From an uncultured Pleurocapsa sp. (GTDB lineage: Bacteria > Cyanobacteriota > Cyanobacteriia > Cyanobacteriales > Xenococcaceae), in contig CAKZYI010000855.1 in the NCBI GenBank assembly GCA_937884735.1, positions 1 to 19,982 of the forward strand: DNA of 19,982 bases. Direction: 5' to 3'. This document shows, piece by piece, positions 7,906 to 16,791 of this stretch. The translations under genes were made by a program, and so were the position numbers. Each line of letters starts with the position of its first letter. The stretch's first letter is position 1. The notes beneath the pieces were generated by a model, which was not told where the DNA came from, made no database searches, and saw only the letters and a list, made by a program, of their open reading frames with translations.

Positions 7906-8832
7906 TTACTCATTACTTATTAATAATTGTTCGCTTCCTTCCCACAACTCCTTTGCTTTACTCAAGTCATAGGATTCCTTAGAAGAATTAATCATTTCAA
8001 AACAGCTAAAATACTTTCCTGTCACTCCTTCCAAATCACTATCTAATACCAGCCTAGCTAATGCTTTCCCTGCGTTTTCCATTGTGTTTACATTAGGAAC
8101 AAAACGGCAAAGAATTGGCAAAATATTATTCCAAACAAACTTAGCGGTGGGGGTGTAGTCACTGGCTAAACCACTTCCTGGCATCAACCCAGGATTGAAG
8201 ACATTAACAGTAATAGACTCTTTCCTATTCTGAATTCTGCGGGATAATTCATAGGCATGTAGAACATTACACAGCTTAGAAGTCGTATAAGCAATGCGCC
8301 CAATTTCCCCAATGTTTTTATCTTTCAAAGCTGGATCTTCTTGAGGATGCGCCATTAACTGCGGATCGCGGAAATAAGGTGCGGGCATTCCTGTAGTTTT
8401 GCTAGAGTCGTGAGTGTCGCTGCTAACAAATACAATCCTGGCTGGTTTTGCCAACTCTTCCAACAGCAAATTGGTTAATAAAAAGTGTCCTAAATGGTTG
8501 ACTCCAAAAGTCATATCAAAACCATTTTTGGTATAGGTTTGTCTTTGGATAAACTGCACCCCCGCATTGCATACCAAAGCATGAAGGGGAGGCAGACTTC
8601 GATCTTTGAGTTGGGCTACAAAAGTTTTAATTGAAGTCAGATCGGCTAAATCTAGCTGCATCATTTCTACTTGAGTAGAGTTAGTGGTTTTTTGTAATCC
8701 TTTGACTGCTATTTTTCCTTTTTCTGGGTTACGACAGGCAATGATTATCTGCCAATTTGGATTTTGAGCGATTTCTTGAGCGCAATGATAGCCCAATCCG
8801 CTATTTCCCCCTGTAATAATTACTGTTTTCAT
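7906..8832 (-). CDS. Short-chain dehydrogenase/reductase (retinol dehydrogenase/POR-like)
   Basis: A classical SDR of 308 residues with a Rossmann fold for NAD(P)H: TGGNSGLG (7-14), CRN and MMQLDLADL (57-65) for coenzyme binding, CNAG (88-91), VNHLGHF (111-117), and the catalytic S137/S138, Y182 and K186 (YTTSK). An insertion of about 40 residues before the catalytic Tyr and the sequence SKLCNVLHAYEL resemble the retinol dehydrogenase and light-dependent protochlorophyllide reductase branch, but the POR cysteine pattern is not evident, so the substrate is unknown. The last codons (ISNE and stop) are written by a heptanucleotide repeat, suggesting the original C-terminus was altered. It precedes the alpha-glucosidase on the same strand, though the 106-base gap is repeat-filled. 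Confidence 0.85.
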   Translation of the reverse strand: MKTVIITGGNSGLGYHCAQEIAQNPNWQIIIACRNPEKGKIAVKGLQKTTNSTQVEMMQLDLADLTSIKTFVAQLKDRSLPPLHALVCNAGVQFIQRQTYTKNGFDMTFGVNHLGHFLLTNLLLEELAKPARIVFVSSDTHDSSKTTGMPAPYFRDPQLMAHPQEDPALKDKNIGEIGRIAYTTSKLCNVLHAYELSRRIQNRKESITVNVFNPGLMPGSGLASDYTPTAKFVWNNILPILCRFVPNVNTMENAGKALARLVLDSDLEGVTGKYFSCFEMINSSKESYDLSKAKELWEGSEQLLISNE

Positions 8833-9238
8833 AATTGTTTATTAATCATTTAATTGATGACGTGCCCTAAATATTTTGAGAAAAAAGCGAACAAGCAGCT
8901 CTACTTTATAAATAAGTAATTCCACTTCATTCAACATTAAATGGTTGAGATAGGAGTTGGCAAAGGCATATAGTTTGCTGCATGTATTGGGGGGTCAAAG
9001 AAAGAAATGCTTTTATCCCAATTTTCTATTGTGCCTTTTATTGGGTGGAGCTACTTATCAAATAGTTTGTGTTTATTGTGTTTATTTTGCTGTTTCTACG
9101 TAAATTTACTTAGTCATTACAGTCTGTCAATTATCATAATCTAAATTAAGATTACATATAGCAAGAAAACACACACCTTTTTGCCTATTTAATATAGAAT
9201 GACAAAGCTCGATCCCCATTTGTTCTAAGTAATTTCCG
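8833..9238. other. Intergenic region with imperfect inverted repeat
   Basis: No recognised gene is visible. ATAAGTAATTCCAC (8912-8925) faces GTGGAGCTACTTAT (9045-9058), matching at 12 of 14 positions, and could bound a 147-base miniature element. A 31-codon minus-strand frame (8842-8937, MLNEVELLIYKVELLV...) ends nine bases before the dehydrogenase start; it contains an internal VELL repeat and is not recognised. The rest is A/T-rich and divergent, so promoters for both flanking genes must lie here. Confidence 0.4.
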
Positions 9239-9853
9239 ATGGATGCCAGACAATATGCTCCTGCAACTCAACGCAACAGAGAATTAATTTTAAAAGTATT
9301 AAGCGATAATTTAACACCAACTAGTAATGTTTTAGAAATTGCCAGCGGCACAGGAGAGCATGCCGTTTTTTTTGCATCTCGTTTCAAGTCATGGAGTTGG
9401 ATTCCTAGTGATATTAATCCCACTGCTAGAGAAAGTATTATTGCTTGGAAAAATGCGAGCAATTTAAATAATGTGGCTTTACCTTTAGCGATTGATGTAA
9501 CTCAAGATAATTGGATCGAACAAGTAGAACAGCGGAAAATTGATGTAATAGTTAATATCAACATGATTCATATTTCTCCTTGGTCAGCCTGTGTAGGTTT
9601 AATGGAGGGTGCAGCCGAAATTTTATCTCCTGGGGGAATACTTTATTTATACGGCCCATTTAAACGCAACGGAAAACACACCGCTATTAGCAATGCTCAA
9701 TTCGATCGCTCTCTACAAGATCGCAATTCAACTTGGGGAGTTAGGAATTTAGAGATGGTAGTTGAAACTGCTAATAATGCTGGTTTACAGCTACAGCAGG
9801 TGATTGAAATGCCCGCAAACAATCTCTCAGTTATTTTTATTAAATTAGACTAA
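9239..9853 (+). CDS. DUF938 family SAM-dependent methyltransferase
   Basis: The 204-residue protein matches the DUF938/METTL26 family: a conserved N-terminus with YAPATQRNRELIL (residues 6-18), SAM-binding motif I VLEIASGTGEHAVFFA (31-46), PSDINP (56-61), a VNINMIHISPW segment (about 105-115) and LSPGGILYLYGPFKRNGKHT. The family is a small Rossmann-fold methyltransferase whose substrate is unknown. The length is normal and the start agrees with relatives; no Shine-Dalgarno sequence is seen. A response regulator begins 18 bases after its stop on the same strand, so the two may be co-transcribed, but no functional link is evident. Confidence 0.85.
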   Translation: MDARQYAPATQRNRELILKVLSDNLTPTSNVLEIASGTGEHAVFFASRFKSWSWIPSDINPTARESIIAWKNASNLNNVALPLAIDVTQDNWIEQVEQRKIDVIVNINMIHISPWSACVGLMEGAAEILSPGGILYLYGPFKRNGKHTAISNAQFDRSLQDRNSTWGVRNLEMVVETANNAGLQLQQVIEMPANNLSVIFIKLD

Positions 9854-9871
9854 TTAAATTAATTAAATATT

Positions 9872-10630
9872 ATGACGATCAGAATTCTTCTCGCAGACGA
9901 TCAATATTTGATACAAGAAGGTATAAAGTCAATCTTGAGAGACGAAACAGAAATAGAAATAGTTGGTACGGCAAAAAATGGAGTTGAAGCGATCTCTTTA
10001 GCCAAAAAACTTAGACCTAATATTGTTTTATTGGATATTGAAATGCCCAAAATTAATGGCGTCGAAGTAGCTAAACATATCTGTGGAGTATTACCAGATA
10101 CCAAGTTGATTATGCTGTCTAGTCATAATAACCAAAAATACATTACTCAATCCTTACAGGCTGGCGCATCTAGTTATTTATTAAAAGAAAGCTTTGTTGA
10201 AGATTTAAAACAGGCAATTTATTCTTTGAGCCGTGGTTATTCTTATATTGAAGAAAAGTTATTGAATCAAGCACTATATAAAATTAAAGTCAATAATATT
10301 GTTAACTCTCAAAACAAAGCAACTAATATGAAAAAATATCGTAAAAAAATTTATATTCCTGCTAAAACAACTTTGAAAAATCAATATTTCTCAACAGAAA
10401 TGCTTGAAAATAATCAGCAGAATTATGAAATTAGTAAAGCTAGTCTCGCACCTATATTCGATTTATCATCTTCTGATGAAATAGAAACCGCAGATGAACT
10501 TTTTTCTAGCTTACAAAAAATATCTGCCTGCAAAACTAAAAGCATTTCTAAGACGCAAAAATACCGTAAAAAATTAGCATTGTGTATTTTAGCGATCGCC
10601 AGCTTTATTTTATCTCTAATTATTTTCTAA
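9872..10630 (+). CDS. Response regulator receiver domain with C-terminal membrane anchor
   Basis: Residues 1-120 are a canonical NarL/FixJ-type receiver: acidic pair D9/D10, phosphoacceptor D55 in VLLDIEMP, S83/S84 and K105. Instead of the expected LuxR helix-turn-helix there is a polar, low-complexity linker of about 110 residues, then a basic patch (KYRKK) and a single hydrophobic helix (235-252, LALCILAIASFILSLIIF) that ends the protein. It would sit as a tail-anchored receiver on the cytoplasmic face of a membrane. It could be a cut-down version of a receiver fused to a membrane-spanning export adaptor; nothing homologous is visible after the TAA. No kinase gene is nearby. Receiver identity is certain; the output is unknown. 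Confidence 0.85.
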   Translation: MTIRILLADDQYLIQEGIKSILRDETEIEIVGTAKNGVEAISLAKKLRPNIVLLDIEMPKINGVEVAKHICGVLPDTKLIMLSSHNNQKYITQSLQAGASSYLLKESFVEDLKQAIYSLSRGYSYIEEKLLNQALYKIKVNNIVNSQNKATNMKKYRKKIYIPAKTTLKNQYFSTEMLENNQQNYEISKASLAPIFDLSSSDEIETADELFSSLQKISACKTKSISKTQKYRKKLALCILAIASFILSLIIF

Positions 10631-11043
10631 ATTACACTATTAAAACCTAGTAATTTTTAAGATAGCTAATTTGCGATCGCTAAATAAGGACATAAATTGC
10701 CCCACCTCTCACAGAAAAATGCCTAGAAGACGGCGGGGAGATATATCCCTCTAGAAGAAGCACTCAAAAGGTTTGCCATTATGCAGCCAAGTTCGGGATT
10801 AGGAGAAATAGCCAGCATTAGCAGTAGTGATTTACACGACTCCTCGAAGCAATTAATTGGGAAACAACTATAAACAATATGAGTTAACTAAAAAAAAGAC
10901 ATTTGAACTTAAACGCAATTCATAGTTTTAGTTAGGCAATATCTAATCAAATGCAAAAATAAAAAAAGAGTAGTAATCTTCAACAGAAATACTACTCTTG
11001 AAATAACGGAAAATTATTTAGTTAAAGTAAGAATTAAATAAAG
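10631..11043. other. Intergenic region between convergent genes
   Basis: No recognised gene is visible. One HIP1 octamer lies at 10673-10680, the last in the window. The plus-strand frame 10727-10873 is open for 48 codons and reads RYIPLEEALKRF, then MQPSSGLGEIASISSSDL from an ATG at 10781; it has no family match that I recognise and may be a gene remnant. A terminator for the RHS gene occupies 10955-10999. Confidence 0.45.
10955..10999 (-). terminator. Intrinsic terminator of the RHS-RTX gene
   Basis: On the minus strand, a perfect 10-bp stem AAGAGTAGTA/TACTACTCTT (arms 10990-10999 and 10966-10975, 14-base loop) is followed directly by TTTTTTTATTTTTG. It lies 45 bases beyond the RHS gene stop, as expected for a rho-independent terminator. 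Confidence 0.8.
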
Positions 11044-14000
11044 CTAAATATCTTCCTCAATCACAATAGTCTGTCCCTCAACCTCAATATTTTCAATCTG
11101 ATAAAAAGGATTTGAGTAATTTTCAATAGTTAGACTGTCACCAGCAGAATTAGACAAACTAAAGACCAGATCGTCTCCATTAAAACTCCAATTTAGATTG
11201 TTAAGAGTAATACCATTCCCAAAGATAAGTGTGTCATTATTACCACCACTTTCTATTTTTGCAGGTCGAGCATACTGACGAACGCGGACATAATCTACGA
11301 TAGTATCTGAGCCATAGCCTCGATTAAAGATGTAGACATCATTACCACCAGCACCATTGAGCGTGTCATTACCAATACCACCATCTAGAGTATCTACACC
11401 ATAACTTTCAATGTCATCACTCAAAAAGTCATTACCAGCTTGACCGTAGTAAATATCATTGCCACTTCCACCGTTAAGAGTATCATCGCCTCCTTGACCA
11501 TAGAGAGTATCTTCCCCAGAACCCGACATCAAAATATCATTGCCGTTTCCTGCCACTAAATAATTATTGCCATTTCCAGCACTTAGAGAATCATCACCAT
11601 TTCCGCCGTTGAGGGAGTCATCGCCATCACCTGCGTTTAAAGTATCGTTACCATCGTTACCTACGATAGTATCGTTACCACCATTAGAGGTAATATAATC
11701 ATTACCTGCACCACCCCAAATAGTATCGCTATAACTACCTGTGGTAATCCTGTCGTCTCCTACTAAACCACGATAGGAAATCTCGCTTTCAAGCCAACTC
11801 AGATAATTGGTGTTACTTGTATCTCTCCATGTTAGAGAGCCAATAATTTCAGCAGAAGTAAACTGACAACCTACAACTTGAATAATCTCAATCCGATACA
11901 TGGAATTATAGTAGTTCTCAATGGTCAAATTATTGTTAGGAGAGTTTATTAAGGTAAACTTAAGGTCTTTCCCGTCAAAGTTCCATCTCAAGTTACTGCG
12001 AGTAATACCATTACCAAAGATTAGAGTGTCATTAACACCACCGCTGTCAATTTTAGAAGGTCGAGCATATTGACGAATCAGAATAGAATCAGAGATTGTG
12101 TCCGAGCCCTCACCTTTGTTAAACAAGTAGGTGTCATTACCACCAGTGCCAAATAGGTAATCATTGCCAACACCGCCAATTAATGTATCTTGGCTAGAAT
12201 CATAAGCATCTTCACTGATTAGGTCGTTTCCTACACCCCCATAGTAGAGATCGTTTCCGCTTCCGCCTCTGAGGGTGTCATCTCCTGCTTGACCGAAGAG
12301 AGTGTCTTGTCCCGAACCAGATACGAGAGAGTCATTCCCAAATCCCCCAAACAGACGATTTTTGCCGTTACCAGCATTTAAAGTATCGTCGCCCGAACTT
12401 CCAACAGTATTACCATTACCAAGCCAGCCATATAGTTGATTCTCTGTTTCTGTTCCCGTCAGAGTTTCATCAAGAATATCTTCTAAGACCCAGGCTGCCC
12501 GATCTCCCGACTCTTGCTGAATATATTGGGCTAAGGCAAGAGTCTGAAGCTTTAATATTTCCGAGGCAGAATTTTGGGATTGGATAATAATAGCCTCAAA
12601 TTGCACTGCTGCTTCATCCAGGCTACCTGAGAACTGGTAAGTTTCAGAAACGGTGTTGTATGTGACGGGAGACTCGGTTAGTTGAACTAGTAACCTTGTT
12701 TCCAAATCTCCTTGAAGTTGCTTATAGGTATTGGCTAAAGTCTCTGCTCCGCCAGAGTTGGGATTGGTATTGTTCCAGCTACGACCGACAAATGCTTCGA
12801 GAAATCTTAATTCCTGAAGATCGATATTGGCATTGGGATAGTTATCAACAGGATCTACCTCTTCAACTCCAGCCCAACGATACATGATGGGGCGCATTAA
12901 CTGACGGGCAGCAACTACATCCCCAGAGTTTACATTGTCGGTAAAGGATTGGACTAAATTTAGCAATGTCTCATCCTTTGCCATCGCAATTCGCAGACTG
13001 GGTAAGTTACCATAGCCTCTGAGGTCGGGCAGTTGGAGGATTTGCTCTGTGAGAACAACGGGGGAATTAAAAGTAGAGTTGTGGTCGTAGTAAGAATCAA
13101 ATTGGTCGAGACCGAACCAAACATTGGCTACTTTCCGTTGCGTGCCGTCGGCTAATTCAAAACTGGCTGTTTCGTCGATGAGATGACCTTCGTTAGTGAT
13201 ATTGACGCTATTGCCTACCGCATCGATTTTGGTAATAGTCAGTTCGTCAAGGGTGAAGAGTTCGTTAACATCGGAACGTCCATCGCCATCGAAATCGCGC
13301 CATACCTGTAGATTGGCAAAGTTAGTATCGGCGGCGGTAATTTGACCGTCGTTGTTGCTGTCTAGTTCTTGTAGTTCGCTAAAACCCCCCGTAGTTTGGT
13401 TGCCAAATAGTTCGGAAATATCATTAATATAACCGTCTCCGTTGCGGTCAAAGAACAGCAAACCATCATCGGATTTTAACCAGCCAGTCTTCTCTCTAAA
13501 ACCATCTCCATCGATATCAAAGTAAACCTCGGAGTTTTCTAAGGAAGTAAGTTCGATACCATCCCCATCTAAGTCTAAGATTAGAGGACAAGCTGGTCGC
13601 CACACCTGCCCTTCTGATTCTTCAAATCCATCTTCTACTTCTTCAGTGTAAGGTGGAGGTATAAGTTGAATTCTGGGGTTGTTTATACCGTCGTAATTAG
13701 CATCACCACCAGGAAGACGCGGATCGTCAGGACCAGGAAGTGGAAGACGAGGAGTCTCTACAATTACTATGCCTGGACCATCTGTCGTATTGCTAACACC
13801 GAGACTTGTAGAAGAACCTCCAAAAGTAACAACCCAATCAGTAAAAAAGTTTCTTTCTTCGGCACTTCCGTTATTGTAGCCGATTGCTATTGACCCAAAT
13901 GGGGTGGCAACCCTGAACGTGCTAGTTATTCTTTCGTTCTGCTGTTCAGCACTACTAAGTCCTGTGACAAAAACACCCAGCCCAGAAGACGAAAATTCTC

Positions 14001-16680
14001 CAACTACATAATCTGAGTCTGTCAAATCGCCTGGACGAGTTACCCCTCCTGTAACTCCAAATGTTACTCCGTCAGAATTAAGATAAGCACCAGCAGTTCC
14101 TCCTAATTCCGAGAAGAATTTATTTTTTTGACCAGTTCCGATCCCAAACTGAAATAAAGTAAGGTCAAATCCAACTCCAATTAACCCAGATGGATCGATT
14201 AAATTTAAAGGATTATTGTTGACATAACGATAAATATTGGTATCACCGCCTGCCAAACCAATTGGGTCAGTATTAAGAAATCTTCCTTCAGAGGTCGAAT
14301 AAAACCTCGCCCGCATAAAATCAAGACCGTAAGCCTCTTCCATAATTCCCCACTGACCGACGAATTCAAAGGAATTATCTATGGATTCACTTTCAATCAA
14401 GCTCTCTCCATAGGGTAGATAACCATAACGGTTAAGTAATTCGCCTCCTGTTCCTGTTAAACCAATCGCCGAACCAGTAGCATTAAAGTCATAGTAAGCA
14501 GCAACATTACTGCTGTCGGTGCGACTGACCAACCCGATACCGTGAGTATATTCAGCAGTTAAATTACCGCTACCGTCGTATTCCCCTACTACATTGCCAT
14601 AACCAAAGGGGTCAACTAAATATTCAGTGCGCTCGCCGTTATAAACTGTAGCAATACGATTGCCAAAGATATCATATTCGTATTCGGTTAACGAACCATC
14701 AGCTTCGAGAACACTAATTAGACGATCACGATCGTCATAGCCATATGTCCAGCTATTAACCCCATCACTCTTATGAGTTAGATTACCGTCGAGGTCGTAT
14801 TGATAATCGACCGCACCAGCATTAGTGTACTGATTAAGATCATTAGCTTGATATTCAGTAGTAACTCCGTTATCAATAGTCCGAACACGATTCCCCGCAG
14901 CATCGTAGACATAGGTTAGATCCTGATTCTCGATTTCGGGATTGGTGGAAGTAAATATTGCACCTGTTAATTGACTGGCTGCATCATATTCATAAACCCA
15001 CTCCCCATCTAGGTCAGTAACACTAATTTGTCTTCCCAAGTCATCGTAGGTGTAAACATAGCTAGAATTTAAGGAATCATCGGCAGCATAGTTAGCAAGA
15101 TTTAGTAGTTGACCTGCCAAATCATAGCTGTAGGTAGTATAAGTACCGTTGCCATTTTCTTCCCGTGTCAAACGACCCGCATCGTTATAGGTATATGAAA
15201 CAATGTTACTACCTGTTTCATCGGTTAAACCCGACAGCCTTCCCAAACCGTCATAGCTGTAGTTAACTTCGCTACCATTCTGATCCACTATCTGAGTACG
15301 GTGACCAGCATTATCGTAAGTATAGGCGAGAGATCGTCCTGTCGAATAAGTAATCTTAGCTATCAAGTCAGGATTATCAGCATCGTACTCAATTAGAGTT
15401 GTGCCACTAGCATCAGTAGTGTTAGTCAGACGACCTGTGTCGTCGTAACTGTAAGTGTCGGCAGAACCATCCTGATAGTCAACGCGAGTTACCTGACCCA
15501 GAGCGTTATATTCATAGCCAATCGCTATACCCCGACGGTTAATGGATTCGACAGTGTTTCCCTGTTCGTCTACAGTGAAGTTCTCCGAACTACCATCTTC
15601 ATAGGTAATAGCAGTTAAGTAGCCTTGCTCGTTATAGCTATAGCTGAGATCATTACCGCGTGCATCGGTAACAGTTTGTAGCTTTTCGTGATTTGGCTCG
15701 TAATTGAATTTTACTTCATTTCCCAAAGGATTAATTTGGCTAGTTACATTACCCTGCTCGTCATAGCCATAGGTAATGCCAAACTGTTCGGCAGCATTAA
15801 TTCCTGTCAGATTTCCTCGCTCGTCGTATTGCAATTGAGTAAAGCGACCAAGAGCATCTGACTGATTCAGAAAAAGTCCTTGTTCGCTAGGTAACAGTTC
15901 GACAGTTGCGCCGTCAGCATCAGTCACGGTGACTTCACCAGCAGAACCATAGCTATAGCTGAGTACTATTTCGCTGCCTGCTATCTGTTGGGAAATGAGG
16001 CGACCATTATCATCATATTCGTAGAGAACTAGTACGCCATTAGCATCGGTAACTGAAGTGATTTCTCCACTCTCGTTAAAAATATAGGAAATAGCTTCTC
16101 TGCCTTCGCCATTAATATCCTGTTGTAACCGTCGAACATGGACGTAGTCGTAGCTAACGAGTGAGCCATCGCTATAGGTGATGCTGGAAACTATCGTCGG
16201 GTCGAAAGGATTATTGTAACTGAAGCTAGTCGTACCATTAGCATCTTCGACGCTGAGTAAATACTGTCCAGTTACATCGTAGCTGTAAGTATTAACTTGT
16301 CCCGCTCCTTTGGTAACTGTTTCAATACGTTCATCGGAATTGTAGTTTATAGCAAAGCTATCTCCGTTACTGTCTGAAAGTTCGGTAAGTAAATCGTTAG
16401 TATATCCAGCACTCAAAAGATAACCGTTGCTGTATTCTACGTAATTTAATTGACCGTCGGAACGAAAAACAATTTTGCTGCCATTAGCTTCTAATTCATA
16501 ATGATCGGTATTCCAAGTTAAGGTTCCATCATTGCCTTCGTAGCTACCGTCTGCTTTTTGTTTAAAAATTCTTTGATTAGAAGAATAGGGTCGTAGGAGG
16601 TGCTGTAAACTTAAGCTATTGGTACTACTAGATGATTCTTCGCTTGAAAATTGCTGTGAAAAGATAGATTCAATTCCCAA
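11044..16680 (-). CDS. Giant RHS/YD-repeat protein with FrpC-like calcium loops and two RTX modules
   Basis: This 1878-residue protein is a chimera. Residues ~50-830 are YD repeats ending in a typical RHS core (RARFYSTSEGRFLNTDPIGL, NPLNLIDPSGL). Residues ~830-960 are a Gly-rich, beta-like unknown segment, the position where RHS proteins carry their variable C-terminal domain. A Pro-rich hinge (~965-1010) leads to FrpC-like calcium loops (LDLDGDGIEL ~1036, DIDGDG ~1055, DRNGDGYIN ~1082, DSNNDGQI ~1107, DFDGDG ~1131). After an unrecognised ~260-residue region come two RTX blocks (GGxGxD nonapeptides), each closed by an HCBP-related domain (RQYARPxKIxSGG). No signal peptide is present, which with RTX and an acidic C-terminus suggests type I secretion. 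The TTG start is doubtful: an in-frame ATG at 16791 lies behind a TGA at 16699-16701. The product may form an extracellular shell or adhesin; toxicity is unproven. Confidence 0.85.
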   Translation of the reverse strand: MGIESIFSQQFSSEESSSSTNSLSLQHLLRPYSSNQRIFKQKADGSYEGNDGTLTWNTDHYELEANGSKIVFRSDGQLNYVEYSNGYLLSAGYTNDLLTELSDSNGDSFAINYNSDERIETVTKGAGQVNTYSYDVTGQYLLSVEDANGTTSFSYNNPFDPTIVSSITYSDGSLVSYDYVHVRRLQQDINGEGREAISYIFNESGEITSVTDANGVLVLYEYDDNGRLISQQIAGSEIVLSYSYGSAGEVTVTDADGATVELLPSEQGLFLNQSDALGRFTQLQYDERGNLTGINAAEQFGITYGYDEQGNVTSQINPLGNEVKFNYEPNHEKLQTVTDARGNDLSYSYNEQGYLTAITYEDGSSENFTVDEQGNTVESINRRGIAIGYEYNALGQVTRVDYQDGSADTYSYDDTGRLTNTTDASGTTLIEYDADNPDLIAKITYSTGRSLAYTYDNAGHRTQIVDQNGSEVNYSYDGLGRLSGLTDETGSNIVSYTYNDAGRLTREENGNGTYTTYSYDLAGQLLNLANYAADDSLNSSYVYTYDDLGRQISVTDLDGEWVYEYDAASQLTGAIFTSTNPEIENQDLTYVYDAAGNRVRTIDNGVTTEYQANDLNQYTNAGAVDYQYDLDGNLTHKSDGVNSWTYGYDDRDRLISVLEADGSLTEYEYDIFGNRIATVYNGERTEYLVDPFGYGNVVGEYDGSGNLTAEYTHGIGLVSRTDSSNVAAYYDFNATGSAIGLTGTGGELLNRYGYLPYGESLIESESIDNSFEFVGQWGIMEEAYGLDFMRARFYSTSEGRFLNTDPIGLAGGDTNIYRYVNNNPLNLIDPSGLIGVGFDLTLFQFGIGTGQKNKFFSELGGTAGAYLNSDGVTFGVTGGVTRPGDLTDSDYVVGEFSSSGLGVFVTGLSSAEQQNERITSTFRVATPFGSIAIGYNNGSAEERNFFTDWVVTFGGSSTSLGVSNTTDGPGIVIVETPRLPLPGPDDPRLPGGDANYDGINNPRIQLIPPPYTEEVEDGFEESEGQVWRPACPLILDLDGDGIELTSLENSEVYFDIDGDGFREKTGWLKSDDGLLFFDRNGDGYINDISELFGNQTTGGFSELQELDSNNDGQITAADTNFANLQVWRDFDGDGRSDVNELFTLDELTITKIDAVGNSVNITNEGHLIDETASFELADGTQRKVANVWFGLDQFDSYYDHNSTFNSPVVLTEQILQLPDLRGYGNLPSLRIAMAKDETLLNLVQSFTDNVNSGDVVAARQLMRPIMYRWAGVEEVDPVDNYPNANIDLQELRFLEAFVGRSWNNTNPNSGGAETLANTYKQLQGDLETRLLVQLTESPVTYNTVSETYQFSGSLDEAAVQFEAIIIQSQNSASEILKLQTLALAQYIQQESGDRAAWVLEDILDETLTGTETENQLYGWLGNGNTVGSSGDDTLNAGNGKNRLFGGFGNDSLVSGSGQDTLFGQAGDDTLRGGSGNDLYYGGVGNDLISEDAYDSSQDTLIGGVGNDYLFGTGGNDTYLFNKGEGSDTISDSILIRQYARPSKIDSGGVNDTLIFGNGITRSNLRWNFDGKDLKFTLINSPNNNLTIENYYNSMYRIEIIQVVGCQFTSAEIIGSLTWRDTSNTNYLSWLESEISYRGLVGDDRITTGSYSDTIWGGAGNDYITSNGGNDTIVGNDGNDTLNAGDGDDSLNGGNGDDSLSAGNGNNYLVAGNGNDILMSGSGEDTLYGQGGDDTLNGGSGNDIYYGQAGNDFLSDDIESYGVDTLDGGIGNDTLNGAGGNDVYIFNRGYGSDTIVDYVRVRQYARPAKIESGGNNDTLIFGNGITLNNLNWSFNGDDLVFSLSNSAGDSLTIENYSNPFYQIENIEVEGQTIVIEEDI
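11085..12360 (-). repeat. Two direct copies of an RTX-HCBP module about 795 bp apart
   Basis: Residues ~1442-1603 and ~1707-1868 of the RHS-RTX protein are copies of one module: RTX nonapeptides with the shared order SGSGxDTL, GDDTLxGGSGND and YYG, then RQYARP(S/A)KI(D/E)SGG, NDTLIFGNGIT and LTIENY. The spacing is about 265 codons. The intervening DNA carries further RTX repeats. It is an internal duplication within the gene. Confidence 0.75.
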
Positions 16681-16791
16681 ATTGGAGATATAGACATTTC
16701 AGTCACTATCAGTCGTCAGTTTGATGTCTCCAATAAAAAAGAAGTTCCAGCCAAAGGTAGACAAGTTATGAGAATTAGTATTGTTAGACAT
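16681..16791 (-). pseudogene. In-frame 5' extension of the RHS gene, closed by a TGA
   Basis: An ATG at 16789-16791 opens 30 codons (MSNNTNSHNLSTFGW, NFFFIGDIKLTTDSD) in exactly the frame of the RHS protein. They end at TGA 16699-16701, after which NVYISN leads straight into the apparent TTG start. Replacing the TGA with GGA would read TTDSDGNVYISNLG, a natural continuation. I infer that this is the original N-terminus, interrupted by a single nonsense change or a sequencing error. Neither start has a strong ribosome binding site. Confidence 0.6.

Noticed and set aside
12696..12887. Plus-strand open frames within the RHS-RTX gene (also 13666-13893)
   Set aside because: They overlap a long gene with clear domain structure on the other strand and resemble no protein.
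16699..16701. TGA in the RHS gene as a selenocysteine codon
   Set aside because: The context D-stop-N has no redox motif, no SECIS-like hairpin was seen, and a single base change from GGA is simpler.
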